This document shows, one piece after another, positions 32,688 through 42,699 of a stretch of 64,000 nt of DNA (position 1 is its first letter; every line of letters starts with the position of its first letter). The notes under the pieces are model-generated. The model searched no databases and was not told where the DNA came from. It saw only the letters and a list, made by a program, of their open reading frames with translations. The position numbers and the translations under genes were made by a program. The DNA comes from Palaemon carinicauda (taxonomy: Eukaryota > Arthropoda > Malacostraca > Decapoda > Palaemonidae): the NCBI RefSeq assembly GCF_036898095.1, contig NC_090759.1, positions 16,540,300 to 16,604,299 of the forward strand, read 5' to 3'.

Positions 32688-34486
32688 TTGCTTCGGGTAG
32701 GAGGGAGACTCCAACAATTTCAGGATCATTGGACCTTCGATCATTGGGCCCACAGCTGAATCAAGAACGGACTTGGATGGAGCTGGAACGAGGCTCCACC
32801 ACCATTCCCTCAGTTCTTCCAACACTCTACCCCCGTACTGGAAGAATACACCCTAGAACTTTTGAGCAAGCGGGTGATAAGAAGAGAAAAGTCCATCAAA
32901 TTCCAAGGAAGGCTGTTTTGTGTTCCCAAGGACTCAGACAAACTCAGCATCATCCTGGACTTGTCGCCACTCAACAAGTTCAGGATATTAACCCTTCAAC
33001 ACATAAATACCCTGCTACCAAAAGGGGCGTACACAGTCTCGATAGACCTGGCAGATGCCTACTGGCATATTCCAGTCAACTGCCCTCTCTCTCCTCCTAC
33101 CTAGGATTTAGGCTACAGAAGAAGAAGTACATCTTCAGAGCCATGCCCTTCGGACTAAACATAGCCCCAAGGATTTTTACAAAGCTTGCAGATACAGTCG
33201 TTCAACAACTACGCCTAGAAGGTGTCCAGGTAGTAGCGTACCTGGACGATATTGGCTGGTGTGGGCAGCATCAAGGACAGAATGTATGCAAGCATCCAAC
33301 AAAGTGATCCAGTTCCTGGAACATCTGGGATTCAAGATCAACGTCAAGAAGTCTCGACTATCTCCAGCCCAAGAGTTTCAATGGCTTGGAGTCCATTGGA
33401 ACTTAAAGTCACACCGTCTCTCTATTCCCCCAGGGAAGAGGAGGGAGATAGCAGGATCTGTCAAGAGACTACTGAAATCCGACAGGATCTCAAGATGCCA
33501 ACAGGAAAGAGTACTGGGCTCTCTCCAGTTTGCATCAGTGACAGACCCAGTGCTAAGAGCACAGCTAAAAGATGCGTCAGGAGTCTGGAGAAAATACACA
33601 TCAAACGCTCGAAGAGATCTAAGAAGACCGATACCGACCCTGCTACGATCACTTCTCAAGCCATGGTCGAAGGCCAAGAACCTAAAGAGGACCGTGCCCT
33701 TGCAACCACCTCCACCGTCAGTCACCATCCATACGGATGCCTCGAAGGAAGGATGGGGAGGTCACTCCCATCAACGGAAAGTCCAAGGGACTTGGTCTTC
33801 TCTATTCAAGACCTTCCACATCAACTTTCTGGAGGCCATGGCAGTCTTTTTGACGCTGAAAAAACTCTCCCCTCACAAATCAGCCCATATAAGACTGATC
33901 CTGGACAGCGAGGTGATAACGAGATGTTTGAATTGTCAAGGCTCGAGATCGGCCCAAATCAACCACGTGATGTTGTCCATCTTCCGCCTAGCGGAAAAGA
34001 AGAGATGGCATTTATCAGCAGTTCACCTCCAAGGGTTCCGTAATGTCACGGCGGACGCTCTATCCAGGCTCATGCCGATAGAGTCAGAATGGTCCCTAGA
34101 TGCAGACTCATTCTCCTTCATCTTACGTCAAGTCCTGGAACTGCAGATCGACCTCTTCGCAACGAGCGACAAGAAGCTACCTTGTTATGTGGCCCCACAC
34201 GAGGACCCTCTAGCAGAAGCGACGGAACAGATGGAACCGGGTCTACATGTTCCCTCCTACAAATCTCCTAATGAAGGTCCTCAACAAGCTGAGATCCTTT
34301 CGGGGCACGGCAGCTCTAGCGGCTCCCAAGTGGCCAAAGAGCAACTGGTTTCCTCTAGTATTGGAACTGAAGCTGAGGCTGGTCCCTCTGCCAGACCCAG
34401 CACTGTCTCAACAGGTCCAGAAGTCGACTGTCTTCGCTCCATCACAGAGAACCCAAAGCCTTCATCTCATGATTTCCTCTCCTTAG
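32688..34486 (+). pseudogene. copy C reverse transcriptase-RNase H (ORF2)
   Basis: It begins in the frame of LLRVGGRLQQFQDHWTF, overlapping the gag stop. RT: KFQGRLFCVPKDSD, IILDLSPLNK, TVSIDLADAYWHIPV, then a frameshift near 33090 into YLGFRLQKKKYIFRAMPFG and VVAYLDD. Another frameshift directly after YLDD (about 33250) leads to WAASRTECMQASN. RNase H has SVTIHTDASKEGWGG, HINFLEAMAVFLTLK, LILDSEVITRCLN and NVTADALSRL, so the D-E-D-D residues are present. IDLFATSDKKLPCYV follows. A deletion of about 25-35 bp near 34215, by comparison with copy E, moves the RNase H frame into the recombinase frame. The native C-terminus remains as 34247-34486. Confidence 0.88.
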
Positions 34487-35425
34487 CAGTTAAGAAAAGA
34501 TTTGGGATCTCGAAAGGCATAGACTTCTTAGAAGAATATAAGTCTAAGTCAACCAGAGGACAATATGAATCGTCTTGGAAAAAGTGGGTTGCTTTCGTCA
34601 AAGCAAAAGGACCAAAAGAAATCTCAGTGGACTTCTGTCTGTCCTTCTTTATCCACCTTCATGAACAAGGTCTGGCAGCCAATAAAATAACTACGTGTAA
34701 ATCAGCTCTGACTAGACCTCTACTACACGCCTTTCAAGTAGACTTGTCAAACGAAATCTTTAACAAGATCTCTAAGGCATGTGCTAGACTTAGGCCTGCA
34801 GCTCCTCCGAAGCCCATCTCATGGTCCTTAGACAAGGCCCTACACTATGCTTCAACAGTGAACAATGAGGATTGCTCCCTGAAAGATTTGACTCAAAAAA
34901 TCATTTTCCAGTTTGCTATAGCCTCAGGGGCTAGAGTTAGTGAAATAGTGGCCCTATCCAGAGATGAGGGTCATATTCAGTTTACAGACAGAACTGAATC
35001 TTTTTTCTGATCCAACATTTCTCGCTAAGAACGAGCTACCCACTAAAAGGTGGGGTCCCTGGAAAATCTGCCCACTGAAGGAAGATATCTCACTGTGTCC
35101 AGTTGAGTGTCTAAAGGTTTATCTTCGAAGAACTTCAGACTTCAGGGGAGGACAGCTCTTTAAAGGAGAAACTTCAGGATCAAACCTATCCCTAAAACAA
35201 CTGAGGGCAAAAATCACCTATTTTATTCGCAGAGTGGATCCTGACAGTACGCCCGCAGGTCATGATCCAAGGAAAATCGCTTCATCACTGAATTTCTTTC
35301 AGTATATGGATTTTGAGTGTCTTCGCTCATACACTGGATGGAAGTCATCCAGAGTATTCTACAGGCATTATGCAAAGCAAGTACAGGAACTTAAGCGATT
35401 CGTGGTGCGGCAGGTAGTGTACTAA
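34240..35425 (+). pseudogene. copy C tyrosine recombinase (ORF3)
   Basis: The core-binding domain covers KSKSTRGQYESSWKKWVAFV, FFIHLHEQGLAANKITTCKS and ACARLRPAAPPKPISWSLD. The first catalytic arginine is in IASGARVSEIVALSRDEG. A frameshift lies near 34965-35010, after which the gene continues as FLAKNELPTKRWGPWK and LCPVECLKVYLRRT. HxxR is intact (GHDPRKIASSLNFFQ) and the nucleophile is kept in RVFYRHYAKQVQ. The catalytic R-H-x-x-R-Y set is therefore complete apart from one frameshift. The recombinase frame is fused upstream to RNase H, giving an open frame 33259-35010. Confidence 0.9.
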
Positions 35426-35571
35426 AACCTGTCGTCTAGTGCTGCGATGAACAGTGAATTGATTGGGACCATCAATCAAACGGCTGAAGGTATTGACACC
35501 TCTTAATGAAATACTTTGATGTGAGTGTCTCCAAAGGGACAGTAAGGACTGTTCTAATTAGATGAGAAGAA

Positions 35572-35580
<9 letters not shown>

Positions 35581-35661
<81 letters not shown>
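35581..35661. repeat. (AT)n microsatellite, left of the TIR element
   Basis: About 81 bp of pure AT repeat, ending in TA immediately before CAGTAGGGTCCCG. Together with 38304-38353 it is the split target microsatellite. Confidence 0.98.
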
Positions 35662-35664
<3 letters not shown>

Positions 35665-36799
35665 TAGGGTCCCGAATTATGCGAGAATTTGGTCGATTAA
35701 TGACCTCGTATAAATGGAAAATCGCTTATTTCGAAACACACAACTAACAGAAATAATTCCATTGCGGCCATGGCAACCAGCAATTTGCCTATTCAAATGT
35801 GTTTACTACCCATTTCCAATACTTTCTTTGTACTATACTGTATTTCTTTATAATATCAAATTGTTCTTGTAAATAAATCAAACATTTAATATACTTTAAA
35901 GTTCTAATAACTTGAAAAATGGTTAAAATTACAACCAGGATAGGTGTAAACACCATATATTTCCCGTTATAACACGACCCAAAATACAGACAAATTTTAA
36001 TGTTTGTCATATCTATTGTATAAGACAACTGGTGGATAGCAAAACCATCACTCTATAGACTAGCTTTTGTTGAATGATTGAAAATCCAGAATTAACAAAA
36101 TAAAGGCGATTTTATATCATGCGTTTCCTAAACACGCCAAAAAGCACAATAAAAAACAACCAATGTTTTGTTTCCGTTTATCTCTGATCATAACGAAGAA
36201 ACAGACGCACTTACTCATCTGTTAGTTTTTGCATCGACAGCAATCTTATCAGTATTGATTTTATGTTGAATTTGTTATTACCAATGTTCTAATTATTTTT
36301 TATTAGAACTTTCAAATAAATAAATGAATGCCATTTATGAAATGTTTTTCTTTATGATGCCGCCTGAAACGGAAACCTTTCATTTGTTTACGCTCCATCT
36401 TCGATCATAATAAACAAACGAATGCATTAAACACATGATCTAAGTCATAACTAATGATATTACAAACATTTAGTAAACATTATGTTATTACAAATATTTT
36501 ACTTACCGTATCCATATAAATTCCTAAATTCGTAGCAAAGCTGGAAATTTTTTTTTCCTTATGCGTTTAATCCACAATAGCAAACTGCCGCTAATGACAG
36601 AGTGATAACTTACGATAATTCTAAACTGTTACGAAAGATAATTGTCCTTTCCCTATCCAAAATACTTTTCCTAACTTCAGTTATAAGTCAACTTGTACCC
36701 ACCTCAATTATGGATCCATATGCAAAAAAGGTAAAAGAAGAAAGTACTAGGCCTATTTTTAAAGTCACCGAACAATTAGGTTACCGCTATAACGTTCGA

Positions 36800-36801
<2 letters not shown>

Positions 36802-36858
<57 letters not shown>
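36802..36858. repeat. (GA)n microsatellite inside TIR element copy 1
   Basis: Pure GA run of about 57 bp. The equivalent place in copy 2 holds (GA)n at 63637-63705, so the tract was already in the element. Confidence 0.97.
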
Positions 36859-36861
<3 letters not shown>

Positions 36862-37305
36862 TTTTAAAGTACTAAACAATAAATATGATAGGTTATAACA
36901 CATTGGTGTTTATGTAATATTAACTGTATAGATGGTTTGAATAAGTTAAGAAATGGTGTAAACAATTCTTTGTTATTGTATTCGCGTGGAAGCTAGACAT
37001 CAGCTGATGTGATCACAGCCAAAAGTAAAACAAAAATAAGTTAGCAATACTCGATTTTTAAAACACACCCGAAATTTAACAACATAAGTACATGTTTTAT
37101 TATAGCGCAATTGACATTTAAAGAGTAAAAATTTTCTGGAATAGAATGGTGTTTCCTAAAAAATAGTGGTTTGCGGACGAAACCGGTTACCGTATTTTAA
37201 GCTATGATTGAAATGGATGTATACACGGTATAATTTTTTCATTTTGTATTTAATTGACACTTCAAGAAAACCGATTTTGGTTTCTTCATCTATTTGTAAG
37301 TATTG

Positions 37306-37311
<6 letters not shown>

Positions 37312-37397
<86 letters not shown>
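37312..37397. repeat. (GA)n microsatellite
   Basis: GA run of about 86 bp inside TIR element copy 1. Confidence 0.97.
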
Positions 37398-37399
<2 letters not shown>

Positions 37400-37536
37400 C
37401 AGCTGTTGTACTTGAATGCCGTGTTTTTGTTTCGTGTATCCCCTGAAGCGAGGAATTGATCGCCACAACTAACAATATTCATGTTAATTTCATTCTTAAA
37501 CTCAAGTTGCCATATGTGAACTATGGTTTTATTTCT

Positions 37537-37540
<4 letters not shown>

Positions 37541-37621
<81 letters not shown>

Positions 37622-37632
37622 ATTTCTGCCAT

Positions 37633-37688
<56 letters not shown>
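37541..37688. repeat. inverted (GA)n / (TC)n microsatellite pair
   Basis: (GA)n at 37541-37614 is followed after about 23 nt by (TC)n at 37638-37688. The two runs are complementary and can form a stem of about 50 bp. Confidence 0.97.
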
Positions 37689-37690
<2 letters not shown>

Positions 37691-38300
37691 GATTTTATTT
37701 TACCGTCTACTCTACAAAACCAATGTTTGCAAATCAAATGTATACTGTTTAAAATATGACAAAATATTGACGACTCGTTACCGAAGTTTAGGCTATTCAC
37801 TGCCGATAAACGAACCCAGTCTACTCGTGAAAACCTTGAACGCCCAGAGGGAAAAATAAGGCTTTTAAATATACTGTACTAAACAAAAATAATGCTTTAA
37901 TATACCATCGTTAACACTACCAATACAATGATCGTAAGGTTGGAGAAAGATAAAGATTGCCGAGAACGTAACCACATTTCTGTTTACATTTTGTCAGCTG
38001 GACTCGCACAGTTAACAGTTGATTTCATTGTTGATGTGGAATTTTATCCTTAAATAGGCTATTCATTATGAAATTATGTTAATGAAATGTAATGTTAATA
38101 TTGTTTTGTAACATTTATTATAAATCACCGTATTTAGGGCTACCAATATACTTAAAAAGACGATAGATTTGATACATTTTGTAGTGCTTGACTCGCGAAC
38201 TTTGAACAGCCTCGCAGATACAGAAAATTTATTTTTGAAAAATAGCGATCGCGGAAAAGGGGAATCGTGTAATTCGAACACCGCTTAATTCGGGACCCTA

Positions 38301-38303
<3 letters not shown>

Positions 38304-38353
<50 letters not shown>
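38304..38353. repeat. (AT)n microsatellite, right of the TIR element
   Basis: About 50 bp of TA repeat directly after the right TIR, followed by AACACTAGTGCTGTGTG of copy C's 3' untranslated region. Confidence 0.97.
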
Positions 38354-38354
<1 letters not shown>

Positions 38355-39031
38355 CACTAGTGCTGTGTGTACTTACACAGTGTGAATAGACATTCAACAT
38401 TATGAAAATTCATATTAGAAAATTTATTAAATTTTCAAATTACTGTGGCATTAATTAAGCTTTCCCTTTCAGGTGAAAACAAGAATTTTTTATGTTTTGT
38501 TCGCTGGTTATGTTTCTTATTACATATATTAACATATATATTATACCTGTTATTTTATGTTGGTCATTTCTTGCCAATGAATTATCAATAGGTATTTGCA
38601 TCTTATTTCGCCCTACCATTGAATTTTAATAAAATATATCAGAGTTTACTTACCCTTCAATAGAACTGCATATATTTAATTATGAACAAAATGTAAAGCT
38701 ATACCCTTGTTCCGACAAATGATACAACATTACAGTATTTAATAATGATTGTTCCAACACGTGATACATACAGAGAGACCTATATGTAGGGATACTATGT
38801 TTGTTCTTATACTATATGCAAACCTTGAGACTCCCTTTCCTGAGTCTAGTATGACTCTTCCCTGCAGGGGTCAGGAAGCACTAACATGGTTTATGCTTAG
38901 CAGTAATGACGTATAACGGTAACGCCATATGTCTCAATGGTCTGGATGACCAAGAGGAAAAAATTGTCCCAAGGTTAAGGCACTTTTAAAAATTCCACAG
39001 ATGCAGTACTTTCTAGTAGTTCTCTGGTAAG
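38354..39031 (+). other. copy C 3' untranslated region
   Basis: Collinear with copy E 53812-54410 (landmarks AATTTATTAAATTTTCAAAT, TTGCATCTTATTTCGCCCT, CTCTTCCCTGCAGGGG, ATTGTCCCAAGGTTAAGGCA). No coding potential is seen. Confidence 0.75.
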
Positions 39032-39126
39032 CTTCCATCAGGACGACATGGCTTGAGCCCAAAAAACGGACTTTGAGCGAAGCAAAAAACCTATTTTTGG
39101 GTGAGATAGCCATGTCGTCCTGATGG
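39032..39126 (+). repeat. copy C internal complementary region (ICR)
   Basis: CTTCCATCAGGACGACATGG..TTGAGCC is the complement of C's left end (28163-28190). It is joined through CCAAAAAACGG to TTTGAGCGAAGCAAAAAACC..TGGGTGAGATAGCCATG, the complement of the right end (39518-39572). The predicted circle junction is TCCGTTTTTTGGGCTCAAG. Confidence 0.87.
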
Positions 39127-39214
39127 ACCCGCCCTCCTTTTCTATAGAAAGGGCCTTGGCAGGATCCCTCCCGAAACTACTATAGCTGTAGCACCATGCT
39201 CAACGCTACAAGGA

Positions 39215-39574
39215 ATAGCATGCTGAGTTGACTACAGCGCCATCTAGATACTCTATAGTAGTACGAGAGGAAGGGTACCTTGATAACGGCTCCCCTTCTT
39301 TTTGCCACCTTCTCCCTCGAAGCGAAAACGCTATTCGGGGTGAATATCGCTATGTGTCATATCAAGCATACGTCCCCTGATTATGCGATATCCTTAAGAG
39401 AAATTTTAAGGATATTCGCACCAGGAGTTAGAATTCTGGAGACCTAACGGTTAATTCTCTAGGAATATCACTGTAGCCAAATATTCCTTAGAAAGCTACC
39501 TACAGGAACCTTCCATTAGGACGACATGGCTACCTCACCCAAAAATAGATTTTTCGCTTCGCTCAAAATCCATT
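39215..39574 (+). repeat. copy C right inverted terminal repeat
   Basis: Reverse complement of 28160-28480 plus the extreme right end CCAAAAATAGATTTTTCGC..CTCAAAATCC. Copy E leader resumes at 39575 with AACAGTGTATAATTTTTAGC. Confidence 0.88.
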
Positions 39575-39810
39575 TAACAGTGTATAATTTTTAGCTCCTG
39601 TCTCACTGAAATTAGAGTAATTTATTGTGTTTAGGAGCTAGGCCTGTTACCGGAGGCGTCATGGGCGCTGTCGTTCGTTATAATCTAGTTAGCAGAACGA
39701 CTTCCCGGTTGTAATACCATTAATAAATTATGAAGCTATTTAGGCACAATTATACTAGTAAAGATATTTATGGTATGCATAATTTACCTCTTTCTTTGTC
39801 GATTGTATAC
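39575..39810 (+). other. copy E leader block between copies C and D
   Basis: Aligns with copy C leader 28595-28995 (TTTTAGCTCCTG, GGAGGCG.CATGGGCGCTGTCGTT). It ends at TCGATTGTATAC, where copy C continues CAGAGTTTCGGCGATT and copy E is interrupted by copy D. Confidence 0.85.
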
Positions 39811-40000
39811 GTTAGATTTTAAATATTTAACTTAGCCGGTGAATATATAATAGCTGCTGCTCCAGCGGCTCGACAGAAAACACACACAAAAACTCGCGAG
39901 CGATCGCTATGAAGGTTGCGGGTGTGCCCACCAGCGCCAACTATCGGCCAGATACCGCATATACATGTAAACAGACCCAATTTTTTCTCTGTCGGCCTTA
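39811..40000 (+). repeat. copy D left inverted terminal repeat
   Basis: CCGGTGAATATATAATAGCTGC, CTCGCGAGCGATCGC and CGCCAACTATCGGCCAGATA run to AATTTTTTCTC. The reverse complement is at 46142-46338, almost without mismatches over 158 bp, so the copy is young. Confidence 0.92.
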
Positions 40001-40411
40001 ACGACAAGACGTATCAATACTCGCTTTATAACCTGGAGTTTTCTCAACATATTTGGTGAAGTACTTCCTTTTGGTTTGAGCTTTCGCAGTGCAGGTGTTT
40101 TATCTTCAACTTAAATCTTGAACTCGTTTTTGGATAGATTTAATTTTTGATGACTTTGGATTGTTTTTTTGGACTTTCTTTGACTTTTAAATGGCCGACC
40201 CTTCCCTTAGTACGGAAGTGTGTTTTAGGCTTTTAGCAATTATCTTATCACGTTATAAATTAATTATAGATTTTCCTCTATATATTTTATATCTCAACCG
40301 CCTTTATTAGGCCTCTTCGATTAGCTTTCCATTTATAATAAACATCAAGATAAATTTTAATGATTTGTTTATATGCGACCTTTCCTGAGAGTAGGCGGTC
40401 CTAACTTGGAA

Positions 40412-40436
40412 ACCGAAGTTAAACAACGTTGAGCCC
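40412..40436 (+). ncRNA. 5S-rRNA-like fragment in copy D leader
   Basis: CCGAAGTTAAACAACGTTGA followed by GCCC resembles the internal A-box region of animal 5S rRNA (ACCGAAGTTAAGCAACGT..GGGCC). The upstream CGGTCCTAACTTGG is weaker. A full 5S gene is absent. It could be a 5S-derived promoter fragment or chance. Confidence 0.3.
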
Positions 40437-40809
40437 TTTCAATCGTAAATAACTTTTACAGAGCAAATGATTTAAAACTTATTAAATGAATTTTTTTTAG
40501 TAGATATTTTATGAAAGATTTTCTTTGAATAGTCTTCATACTGTTTCAAAGATGAACTAACGTTTAGTTTATTTATGCTACGCAGTTTGCGCTCTACCGT
40601 TACGATAGAGAGAGAGAGTATCACGGTTTCACTTTGCAGAAAGAGTAAATCGATTCTGACGTTTTGTTCATTCTTCTTTCAAAGCTTAAATGTTTTAAAT
40701 ACTATTTTAAAGGAACTTTTGAATTGAAAAACCTTTCAGTTTTTTCCTTTGGTCAAATAACCTGTTTATTGACGAAAGGTAAGTGGGCTCTTCTCTTCGG
40801 TGCGAAATC

Positions 40810-40862
40810 AAGAGAGAGAGAGAGAGAGATTGAGATAGAGACGGAGAGAGAGAGAGGAGAGA
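40810..40862. repeat. imperfect (GA)n tract in copy D leader
   Basis: GA runs at about 40810-40829 and 40844-40862, interrupted by ATTGAGATAGAGACG. Confidence 0.9.
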
Positions 40863-41239
40863 GAACGTTCCGATCTTTATTCTCGTCCCAAGCGAGTAAT
40901 GTTTTTCTCGAGTCAGCTTTTTACTCTCGTCCCTAGCCTCTGTACGGGGAGAAAGGCTAAAACGTTTTTAGTTTTTATTCTCGTCCCAAGACACTGTACG
41001 GTGAGAGATTGAAAATGTAGTTTTGAATGAACTAGTGTTTAGTCTCCTTCCCAGCCACTGATCTTTTTATCTTAAAATATGTTTACTGTTTTTTTGCTTG
41101 TATTAATGTGCTTACATTATACGACTGATTTCGCAATTATAACCTTTTGATGAGGGTAGAATTGCATACTTCAGGTAGAAATCAGTTTTATTCATACCTA
41201 ATGTGAATTGTTAAAAAATTCGATTTCAGTGAAATAAGT

Positions 41240-42418
41240 GCAAAACAGAAAATCGTAGTGATAAAGTGATATTGCGCAAAGTGTTATCAGTGTTGCGACC
41301 GAGGGTTCGTCTGTTCGTGCCTGTCGTTCGCCTAGTCCGAGACCTCTTGCAAGCTCCCAAGCCCAGGAGAGAAGTAATGTCGTACGACTTATGGGTTCGA
41401 GAGGCCTTGATCAGCGAACAGACGTTCCCTCTATGGTATCAGGCGTATCTCATTAAGATCGCCCCTACCATAAGACGAGAGAGACGATTTTCTCCTCGTC
41501 ATCCGAAGGCTTTTCGCATAAGAAACCGTGGAACTAGGTTTCGAGGCCCTTTAAGCGAAAGTCAGTCCTTTCAGGACAGGTCCAGCGTCCTGGTTTTAAC
41601 TATTAGGACAGCTCTGACCCTATGCAGTCATCGGAAGACTGCTCGCCGCCTAAACAAAAGCGTAACACAGGCTCCGAGAGTCTTTTTGTAGGCAAGGTTT
41701 TGCAGTCACAGACGTTACCCTCGTCTCTTACCGCAACCATTCCCATTGATCCTAAATGGGTTGTACGGCAAGACATGCAGAATAAGCTTGCCTCTCTTAT
41801 GGAGGACTATTCTGCCGATAAGGTTCACGTTGAGCCTAGCCGTTTATCTCATCGAGATCCTGGCCTTCAGCCGCCCAAACGAACCATTGTGCGTCCTGTT
41901 GACGTTGGCGTAGCTAAGCACGTCAGTCACGATATGTAGAGCCTCACTCGATGCGGTCTCGTGTTGATTTTCAGCCGCATTTGGACGTTAGGCCGCTTAC
42001 TAATGCTCCTGTTGACGTTCAGGACGTTCGCCAACCATCGGAGTTGACTTGTTTTGACGCTGAGCGTCAACCACCGCAGTCTAGAGTTGTTTTGACTGCT
42101 CAGACTAGGCAGTCAAAACAGTCTCGAGTGGACGCCGAGCGTCCTCACGCACCTGTTGTTGTTGACAGTTCACAGACTGTTAAGCAGTTACATGACGTTG
42201 CGTCCTGGTCCGCTACTAATGCACCAGTGCGTGTGGACTCTGCTTTTCAAGCATTGCCACCACGGCAGGTCTCTCCCTTGCTTGAGACTCGGCTATTGTC
42301 GGACAAGGTTCCTTCAGATGAGGTAGTTGCTGTTCCCCCTCCTACTGATATTCCCTTGAGGACGCTGTCAGACGGAGAGGAGCCTAAAGCTGCTCAGCCC
42401 TCTATGGACTTTAAATAA
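41240..42418 (+). pseudogene. copy D gag-like region
   Basis: Two open stretches, 41266-41691 and 41951-42418, are joined by 41622-41939 in other frames. They are basic or acidic and rich in Ser, Val, Asp and Gln (QSRVVLTAQTRQSKQSRVDA). 42000-42300 contains short Asp-Val/Arg repeats (DVQDVRQPSE). No cysteine cluster matching copies B, C and E is seen. It occupies the gag position, so the call rests on position. Confidence 0.5.
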
Positions 42419-42699
42419 ATCATGCTGATTTTTAAGGATCTTTGTCCGGACCATTTTGTAACTGCTGCTCCTCGTTCGCCTAAACGTCAGAGTTTACACT
42501 AGGCCTAGCTACTTCGAAGCCGTTGTTTTCTAAGCTAGTGCTCTCTCGCTCTTCTAAGAGAGCTTTACGTTTGCTAGGCGACTGGTTTATCACCAGGAGG
42601 AGTTTGGGGGAGACAGCCTTTGCTTTCCCTACTTTTAAGCTGGCTTATAGAGCGAGAGTCTGATATGACACGGGAGAAGTTCTCGGCTTGGGAGTTCCT

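Larger units (their letters stand above)
35662..38303. mobile_element. TA-flanked terminal-inverted-repeat element (Tc1/mariner-pogo-like, non-autonomous?), copy 1
   Basis: CAGTAGGGTCCCGAATTATG at 35662 and its inverse CTTAATTCGGGACCCTACTG ending at 38303 form TIRs of about 21 bp. TA flanks both sides, inside an AT microsatellite. The 2.64-kb interior is AT-rich with several (GA)n tracts and has no recognisable transposase. The TIR and TA target suggest the pogo/Tigger branch, as inference. A second copy starts at 62409. Copy E has the corresponding empty site near 53800. Confidence 0.85.
28160..39574 (+). mobile_element. DIRS-like retrotransposon copy C, inserted in copy E leader
   Basis: Left ITR 28160-28480 and right ITR 39215-39574 share private variants (TTAACCGTTAGGTCTCC, TAGCTTTCTAAGG). 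An ICR lies at 39032-39126. Gag (30786-32686), RT/RNase H (32688-34486) and recombinase (34240-35425) are in order. A TA-flanked element (35662-38303) sits in its 3' untranslated region. Without that insertion it is about 8.7 kb. Frameshifts break all three genes, but the catalytic motifs are largely kept, so it is younger than E. Confidence 0.92.

Noticed and set aside
36602..36898. Transposase start in the TIR element (MDPYAKKVKEEST...)
   Set aside because: It runs straight into a GA microsatellite, and copy 2 has stops at the same place. No DDE motif or DNA-binding domain is seen.
37286..37800. ORFs encoding RERERE or SLSLSL repeats
   Set aside because: They are translations of (GA)n/(TC)n microsatellites.
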